A DNA stretch of 64,000 nt from Spongilla lacustris (taxonomy: Eukaryota > Porifera > Demospongiae > Spongillida > Spongillidae). Both the position numbers and the translations under genes were made by a program. Every line of letters starts with the position of its first letter. The first letter of the stretch is position 1. Below are positions 56,247 to 64,000 of this stretch, one piece after another. The notes under the pieces are model-generated. The model was not told the DNA's origin. It did no database searches and saw only the letters and a list, made by a program, of their open reading frames with translations. The stretch is taken from contig OX442418.1 in the NCBI GenBank assembly GCA_949361645.1, positions 10,822,632 to 10,886,631 on the forward strand, given 5' to 3'.

Positions 56247-59200
56247 GTGAGTTGTCATGGTAACAGGAACATGTTGTTTGCCGACAATGTCATTCTGCAT
56301 AGACAAGACTTTGGCACGGTAGCTCTACTGGTCTGTGCAGAATACAAAGGCAGAGTGGACACTTTAGATAGTTGATGGCAGAAACTGATTGTGTAGCAGC
56401 TGGCTGGACACTGGTTGAAATCAAAACGGGTGCAATGTACCCAATATGTGTAAATAATGACTGTAGTGAAGCACTTGACATTTGGCAGTTTGTTTTGTCA
56501 CTTTTTTTTCTTCGTACTACCTTTCACCAGCACCTCAAAATGCTGGCAAACCTAAATGTGATCATGCAATTATAATTTGCTCCTCACTCACTTCACACTT
56601 GTCTATAGTATGGGCTTTCCACTTGCAGGGCATGACCAAACTTTTAAATGGTATTAGCTATTTCTGCCTCAAAGCATTTAACACCCTCCCCTTAGCTTAC
56701 ACGGTTTGCAGAACGATTATGGGTGGATCTCGATATGATCATTGATACCAAAAGCTAGTTTATTCTCCTTTTTGTAAAATATGGAGTTGTATATGCTTCT
56801 TTTTGACATATTTGCCACCACCAACCTCCCACCGCACACCCTGCAATGTTTTGTAAGCTAACTGTTATGGAATTCCACCGCAAAGCATATATAAAAACCA
56901 AGTTGTTGATAATTATTCATAGATTTCAGCCGCGATTTTATATGCCCTAGATATCGCGTCTCGAGATATGACCCAGCTTAAATTGTTTTACAATGCCCGT
57001 AGATTCTGTATTTTATCGTCACAACTCACCTGGAAGTTCGAGAGCCTCACAAATAGCCCACCAAAAGATGCACTCGTAACGAATTAAGGGGCACGTGATT
57101 ACTAGAAACGTTGCGCCGTATGTTGAAATGCTGTAAACATGTGAGCAGTTGATTTGGGTTTGTGCTTAGACTAATACTATGCTAGGAATTATCAATAGAG
57201 AGGCGTAGTGAAACTGGGTTGTAGCGGAAACAGGCCTTGAACATGTTAGCCCGTTAATGAGCTACCAAAATCATTTTTACGTAAATGTGCAATTGGACAT
57301 CTAAATATCCGTAAATGTCCACTCTGAAACACCCGTGACCAAGGGCCATTGTATCTCGATTTAGTGGTTTGAATTTTGTTTAGTTTATTTTTGATTTTAT
57401 TAAATTAATTATTAAATCAGTATTTAGTTTGTTTACATCAACATGTAAGCTCAAGTTAATAGAGCATTGATCAACAATTTTAAGTTAATTAACTGCTTGT
57501 AGTTAATTTATAAACAATTTTCCTTGATTGTGAAACACCCTGTACATTTACGTGACGTGACGTCACGTTCCGTTACATGACCGCGCTTCGCATTGAATCT
57601 TGTAGTGGGCGTGTGAGCTATTGAGCATCCTTCCGTAAAGAGCTTCTTTAATGTCGTTAACTTTTTACTGTGTAAGGGCAACCTTTTTGACACCCAAAAA
57701 GCATATAGCTATTCTTTTACAGACGTCTCAGCTGAGGCAGACAGCGATCGTAGCTGCAACCTGATCGGGTAGTGGTTTTGTGATTTTTCTGGACACTAGC
57801 AGCATTGTAAATCCATTTTATGAGTTCACATATAGAGTACGTAGTAGGTAGTGTGGCGTTGTAATGTTTAGGAGTCCCTATGTGTTGACGTCATCGATCG
57901 TGAATTTGTCCGCTTATGATGTCCAAAAAGCGTACTTTTTGTGTGATTTTCCCAGAAAAGTGGTTTGGACTCTAGAGTATTTGAGTGCATATATTGAATC
58001 AGACGTACATATAGTGGCGTGATGAATATCTCTTGTATGTTGTGTATGTGTTACAGTAGCACATGGCTAGCAAGCTTCGTTGGGTCGATCGCGCCAGAAT
58101 AGAAACCCAACAACAACAAAATCAATGGGGAATAGTAAAAAACTGGAGGCCTTCAAAGAAAGTGTTTTAAAGAGCATAAAGCTTGTATCTACTTTCTCGG
58201 TTCGTGTGCGCTTGTTCTCATTAGCTAGCCATCATGGTGGTCATTGGCACTTGGGTCAAGTACATGTATGACTTTGGCTGCTTTTTTAGACAGCTTCATT
58301 CTATCGAGTGTCTAACTCCATCTCGTCATCAAAATAACGCTTCAAAGAATTGTATATAGCAGACATAGCTGCCTTAGGAACACAAATTTACAGAATTACG
58401 AAATGCGGATGAATCCGTAATCTTTACCGTTTCCAATCCCTTTATTCTATTATCTATGGTGGCACAGCTGGGACAATATGTTTACACCACCCGTGAGGAC
58501 AAACTCTTATATAACTGATCTCCCCCCCCCCCCCCCCCCAGACATTTACATGTGTAAGTCACCCCCCAGTACATTTATTGAATCTGGATACAGTCATATT
58601 TCCAACCACCCCTCATGCATGGAAACCCATCTATAGGGGTGTAAGGGTTAAATAGTGGAATAGCCAATGGTTGCTTGGACACACATTTCCTTTGCATACA
58701 GTTGTGCATGGATTGTAGTTTGGCATTGGCATGGACAAACCATACAGGATGTACATTTTGTCAAGGATTTGTAGCAGTAGGAAGACATTTAAGGATTGGA
58801 GCACCCACAGGGTCTAGAGTGCCTGTAAGCTTCTGTAGCGAGACACTGCAGCAGCCAAAAGTGTTTAATTACAAAAGAGAGACATGCATATATACACAGA
58901 TAAGGTCACAGTACAGTCCAGCTGGAGCCAGCACAAACACGCATGCGTACATAGATACAAAAATATATTATGTCATTCACTACACTTCCATAAGAGCATT
59001 GGACTATTCCATGATTTAACCATACACCCTATGGCATGATTTAGAATCCCCTAGGGACACATCCAAAGCTTAGCAAGGTGCTACTGAGGGCAGTGTATAG
59101 CTTAGATTTTAAACATTCAATGGGTTGTTAGTGTGGCTCCACAACCATTATTACATTTGGAAGGTAAGTCTGTTGGGTCACGCATATAGCAAATAGCCAG

Positions 59201-60758
59201 AACATCTCTAAATTGTGCTGAAGCTACATTTAGGTCATGCAAAGTGGCAACTAGTGAGTGGAAGAACAGTTAACCACACTGAAGTATTACCGTCAGTTGC
59301 TTTGTAAATGGCCCTTTGTTACTTTGGAGTGAACATCATCCTGGCAGTATCCTTTCAAGCTCAGATTTGTTAGCCTCATCCTTGATTTTGATGTAATTTT
59401 TCTGAACTGAATATCATAGATGCTCTAGATGTTGTCTTTTGATTACGTGAACTCCTTTGACAGCTTCAACGATCACATTTGTTCCTTTTCTAGTTCTAGA
59501 TGTGTGGTATAGGCTTTGGTGGGATCATAAATCCCTAGTCCTGCTAGAGATGTTGTTAAAGCAGACAAAGCTTCATTTGCTTCAGTCACACCTCCACCCA
59601 GCAGGGCACTTCTTGATTTATTCAGTAATCCAAAATCATCTGCACAGTTTGGATTCTATAGTCCCATTCTGAGTCACTGCAGGGGTTTTATCTGTTACGC
59701 AAAGGCTGCCTGAGTTGCCTTGACAGATGCATGTGATAATTTTTAAACACATTTTACTTATGCATCAACGCTTGCAATATTCTTTGTTATCGATCACACC
59801 TCCAAGAAAGTGATATCCACTCTGTCTTGTGGACTTATTCACACATCTTGAAAGGAACTCTTGATAATTGCCACATCCTTACAGAGTGGGTGTAGGTACA
59901 ACAATGACCACACACTTAGTGGGTTCTGCAAAATAACCATAAGTATAGGGCCTAGTTCAATTAGACGATGAACCTAGGAATGAATTGAATGGTATTCTTC
60001 AGCACAAACAGAATCATCTGGGAGCATACCAGTTTTGCAAATGTTTTTCTATGCAACAAAAAGGTTCACAAGTGCATCGCATCATTGCTACAGCATATAA
60101 ACAAAAGGATATGGTACCCAGACCAATACGTTTACATATTACATGTATTGTCAGGAATAGTGCACATATGATTAGAATAGTAACGAATGGAAATCATAAT
60201 GGTGGATGAGGGTCAGACACCACTTGCTTTCTTAGCTTCAAAACGTACATGTAGTTTTTTGGCATTCTGCATAACATTTTCTAGTTCTTACTGACCAGCT
60301 GTTAACATATCATGTGTAAAGTATTGCAAGCTCTGTTTGAACCACAGTTAAGGGGTAATGAACTTTGCAATTGACTCCTCTGTAATACAGAATCGTCATA
60401 TCAATATCACATCACAATGAAATGCAAACCATGGGCTTTGAGGATCTTGGGCTGAATATTGCTTTTTAAGAAAGCACCTAATTGGTGAATGGTTGACAGT
60501 GAATGAAACTGATAAGATTTGTTCAGTAGAATTTTGCATTTTAGGCATGGCATGCTCCATTCATGTACATGTAGGTCACAAACTGCTATGGGGATCAATG
60601 CAGGACCAGCTGAGTTCCAAGCATTTGGCATAATTTGAATATTACAGTACATGTATACACCTGCAATTTACGCGACACAAAATCTTGCTGAAAATTGATA
60701 CATGTACAATGCATAGTTTGCGTTAATACAGTTTCTCATCTCCTACAGTGCGGTAGTG
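56247..60758. other. Long stretch without supported gene
   Basis: It may contain further exons of the interrupted gene near 56250-56800, but I could not join any. C18 at 58522-58539. A CACGTGAT motif at 57092 and a TGACGTGACGTCACG palindromic cluster at 57552-57567. ORFs of up to 114 codons (58675-59019) have no recognisable domain. The AG at 60747-60748 (CTCATCTCCTACAG) is a likely 3' splice site of a 5' UTR intron of the next gene. Confidence 0.5.
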
Positions 60759-62919
60759 ATGGAACCCACTATATGTGGTGTGTGCTCCAAGCCCTACAAT
60801 GATCCAAGAATTCTACCATGTCTGCACTCCTTCTGTCAACAATGTCTCTATCATGAGATAGAGAAAAGTGGTTCCAAACAAGTGTTCAAATGTCCCACCT
60901 GTAAACGAAACATGAGCATCCCAGTGGGAGGGGCCAGTGTTGTCCCTCAGAACCTCCATCTTGGATTTGAAGTAGAGCTAGCTGGGTACATGTCCAACAT
61001 TGCCAACAGCAGTGAGGTGAGTTGTGATCAATGTATAGATGGAAGTAGTGGTCCTGCAGTGGTGTTCTGTTGTACATGTCGTCAGTTCATGTGTACCTTC
61101 TGCCTTGAGTACCACAAACGTCATTGTCAACTGTCCGAACACAATATGGTTGGACTGGACCAGGATGTAGCCAAACAGTTGCAGACCACCATGAAGCCTA
61201 ATGATCAGTTATGTCCCCTTCATAACCTTCAGGCAAAAGTCTACTGTGAGACCTGTAGTTTTGCTATCTGTTCAGAATGCATCCTTGATAGCCACAAGGA
61301 TCACAGGAATATTCCCCTCTCCTCTCTTACCAAGTCTCATCGAGATGAAATGGAAGGTTTAGTGAACGCTACAAAAGTGGTTGTGACAAAGCTGACAGGA
61401 GCCATTGATGTAAATGACAAGTTGATAGAACAAGTGGAGATCTCCAAAAGGAATGCTATCTTGGCCATCAACCAAGCCTTTGAAATACTCCAGCAAACAT
61501 TAGAGGAAAGGAAAAAGACATTATTGTCAGAGGTGGAGGCCATTTCACTGTCCAAGACAACTGCTCTGACCCTCCAGAAGGAACAGTTTGAGAAGATAGT
61601 TGAGGACATTGGTCACTACACTGAGGTGGCCTCCCACATCCTCCAGACCCACACTGACCATGAGGTGGTAGCTCTTGGAGGACTTGTACCCACTGAACTG
61701 CAGGCCACCCTCAAGAAGGTCCAGACCATGTCCCTCACTCCAAACCAACACAGCCACATAGCTGTGTCTGTGCAAAAAGATGATCTTATAAGAGAGTTAT
61801 CTAAATTTGTTGTTGTCTCCATCTTCAAGCACATGGTCATCCATATCAGTAGCCAAGGTGGGGATCAGGTTCCATGTTAAGGTAGAGAGCAAGACCTCAG
61901 AGGGGGAGGGGTACCCACATGGTGGTGTACAGGTGAAGGGTGAGATGAGGTCCAAGGTCCATAGTGGAGCAGTTGTGTATGGAGAGGTGGAAGACCACAG
62001 GGATGGTACCTACACCATCACCCTCATCCCTCAGACTGCTGGTCCTCACCAGCTGGTCATCACAATGGATGGTCATCATGTACAGAACAGTCCTCATGAT
62101 CTTGATGTGAGATCTGAACATGACTACCTCACCTTATGTAATGCCCAACAAGTGATCAAGTGTAAGAGACCATATTGTGTTGCCATCCATGACAACGGGG
62201 ATGTCTATGTAGGGAGTGGGGATAACTGCATATATGTGTTTGATCAAGCAGGTCAGCTGAAGAATACCATAGGTAGTGGTGGAAGTGGTGATGGTCAGTT
62301 CAGTAAAGCATATGGTATATCCATCAAGGGAGAGGTGTTGTATGTTGCTGACTATGGCAACCATCGTGTACAGAAGCTGACATCAAGGGGAGAGTTCCTT
62401 CATAAGTTTGGTCAGTATGGATCAGGTCAGGGACAGTTCAGAGATCCCTTTGCAGTCATTGTTGACTCAAACAACAGGTTGATTGTTTCTGATAATGGTA
62501 ACCATAGGATACAAATATTCAATGAAGTTGGTGGTTGGTTACTGTCCATAGATGGTAAACGCTCTGGGAACCATTCTTTTCAGCAACCAAGAGGTCTTGC
62601 CTTAGACCCTAAGGGAAGTATTCATGTTACAGCCTATGGTTCTAAAGCTATCAAAGTCTTCACAAAGGAAGGTATGTATATCAGTACATACGGTGATCTT
62701 AATGATCCCATTGGAATAGCCATTGATGGGGAAGGTTACCGCATTGTTTGTGAGAGTGGTGGCCATTGTCTCTCCATCTTTGATCCTCAAGGAAAAAAGA
62801 TCCACACAGTGGGGAATATGATTAATCCCAGGGGTACTGTACTAGATCCCAGAGATGGTAGTGTGTACATCTATGTTGCTGACTATAGTACTAGCACTGT
62901 AGTGAAGTATTGTATTTAG
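60759..62919 (+). CDS. TRIM-type RING/B-box/coiled-coil/filamin/NHL protein, one frameshift
   Basis: The ATG at 60759 starts MEPTICGVCSKPY. RING: CGVC...LPCLHSFCQQC...CPTC (residues about 6-50). B-box 1 is CDQC...CTFCLEYHKRH; B-box 2 is CPLH...CSECILDSHKDH. A coiled coil follows (residues about 200-300), then a filamin repeat (GVQVKGEMRSKVHSG, DGTYTITLIPQTAGPH) and six NHL repeats (FSKAYGISI, VLYVADYGNHRVQKL and so on) to TAG 62917-62919. TRIM-NHL proteins act as ubiquitin ligases or RNA-binding regulators. Against the paralogue at 31537-33188 about 20 nt are missing near 61808, so the RING half and the NHL half are in different frames (first frame stops at 61880). All domains are otherwise intact, so a recent lesion or a sequence error is possible. 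Confidence 0.85.
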
Positions 62920-63069
62920 GTGCTGAATGATGATATAATAATACAGTGGGATGATTTGATTTTTTGTTTTGTCATTTATTTCAATGTGACGATGTGTTGT
63001 CAAAAGAAGTGGGCGCAGTCCATGAAGAGCATTGATAACTTATACTTACATGCATGTATACTTTCAAAG

Positions 63070-63712
63070 GGGACATCCTCTACCTCCACAGGGTATACCC
63101 CCTGCCTCCACAGGGGACATCCCAAACCTCCACAGGGGACCACACAGGGGACATCTTCTACCTCCACAGGGGACATCCCCTACCTCCACAGGGGACATCC
63201 CCTACCTCCACAGGGGACATCCCCTACCTCCACAGGGGACATCCCCTACCTCCACAGGGGACACCTCTACCTCCACAGGGACATCCCCTGGACATCCTCT
63301 GCCTCCACAGGGGACATCCCCTACCTCCAGAGAGTACCTCCACAGGGGATATCCCTTACCTCCACAGGGGACATCCTTTACCTCAACAGGGGACATCCTT
63401 TACCTCAACAGGGGACATCCCATACCTCCACAGTGGGCAGGGGACATCCCCTACCTCCACAGGGGACATCCCTTACCTCCACAGGGGACATCCCCTACCT
63501 CCACAGGGGACATCCCTTACCTCCACAGGGGACATCCCTACCTCCACAAGGGACATCCTCTAACTGCAAAGGAGACATCGATATCCCCCCTATAGGAGAC
63601 ATCCCTACCTCACAGGGGACATCCCCTACCTCCAAATAGGACATCCCGCACAGGGGACATCCCTTACCTCCACAAGGGACATCCCCTACCTCCACAGGGG
63701 ACGCACCACCAA
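63070..63712 (+). repeat. 22 bp minisatellite, about 27 copies
   Basis: The unit is CCTCCACAGGGGACATCCCCTA with few changes and several short interruptions, immediately downstream of the TRIM-NHL gene. Since 22 is not divisible by 3, an ORF through it cycles through three peptide phases (PLPPQG, SPTSTGD, IPYLHRG). Long ORFs here (62920-63639 and others) are by-products. Confidence 0.9.
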
Positions 63713-64000
63713 TCCATTCCCACCAGTGGGCCATGGGTGTGGTGTTAATTTATTGTATCACGATCTGTCACTTTAGGCCCTGGGTGGATGAATCATTTGC
63801 ACCACCCTCACATTGTGACATACTTTGTGCAAAGATCCACATTAACAATCTATCTTGAACACATTGAAAATCACACTTAAAAAGTCCATTTAAAAAAACA
63901 TTTTTACAATTATATAAGGCTGATTACTATACATGTACATGTATGTAGTTTACAAATATTATATAATTGTGAGAGTTAAAACAATAGTACACAGCACATA
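63713..64000. other. Window end, nothing recognised
   Basis: AT-rich sequence without an ORF or repeat that I can support. Confidence 0.5.

Noticed and set aside
58675..59019. 114-codon ORF starting MDTHFLCIQLCMDC
   Set aside because: No domain, no splice context and no repeat of the pattern elsewhere; not supported as a gene.

Overview
The window looks like animal nuclear DNA, most likely from a sponge. The evidence is indirect: compact 50-60 bp GT-AG introns, a giant immunoglobulin/FN3 transmembrane receptor gene with a protein tyrosine phosphatase (RPTP)-type last exon, two RING/B-box/filamin/NHL (TRIM) genes, a chimaerin-like C1-RhoGAP gene, and a dense mix of DNA transposons, a tyrosine-recombinase retroelement and a Gypsy element. 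I see no bacterial operons, CRISPR arrays, tRNA or rRNA genes. The sponge assignment is inference.

Positions 1-21,878 (+) hold one receptor gene whose 5' end lies outside the window. I count 43 Ig-domain exons, all flanked by phase-1 introns. They are arranged as three A-B exon pairs (period about 990 bp), one C-D-E-F block, five A-B-C-D-E-F cassettes (period about 2,215 bp once two intron insertions are subtracted), and two divergent Ig exons. Two FN3 domains, one transmembrane exon and one acidic cytoplasmic exon follow. The last recognisable exon is the C-terminal tail of a PTP domain; the catalytic core is absent. One C exon carries an in-frame stop.

Positions 23,394-29,902 are a nest of mobile elements. 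An inverted-repeat family is present in several copies. One copy is split by a 3,039 bp element with a perfect 9 bp target duplication, which carries an apparently intact 8-exon, 338-residue gene, and again by a 1,449 bp TTAA-flanked element. Next come a repeat tract, a broken TRIM gene (-), a chimaerin-like C1-RhoGAP pseudogene (-), a complete-length but frameshifted Ngaro-type retroelement (38,982-43,857) with split direct repeats, and a second RhoGAP fragment that belongs to a local duplication.

Positions 45,400-51,600 contain a promoter-like segment with a short first exon, a hairpin-rich tract, an Ulp1 protease-PHD finger gene (-), and a 1.67 kb palindrome abutting that gene. At 51,658-56,128 a nearly intact Gypsy element with 135 bp LTRs has inserted into an exon of an unidentified host gene; removing the element and one 5 bp target copy leaves that exon open. 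The window ends with a second TRIM-NHL gene (+) carrying a different frameshift and a 22 bp minisatellite.

Exon limits come from splice-site reading and comparison among repeats, not from transcripts. Several lesions (single-base shifts, stops) could be sequence errors and are marked as such.
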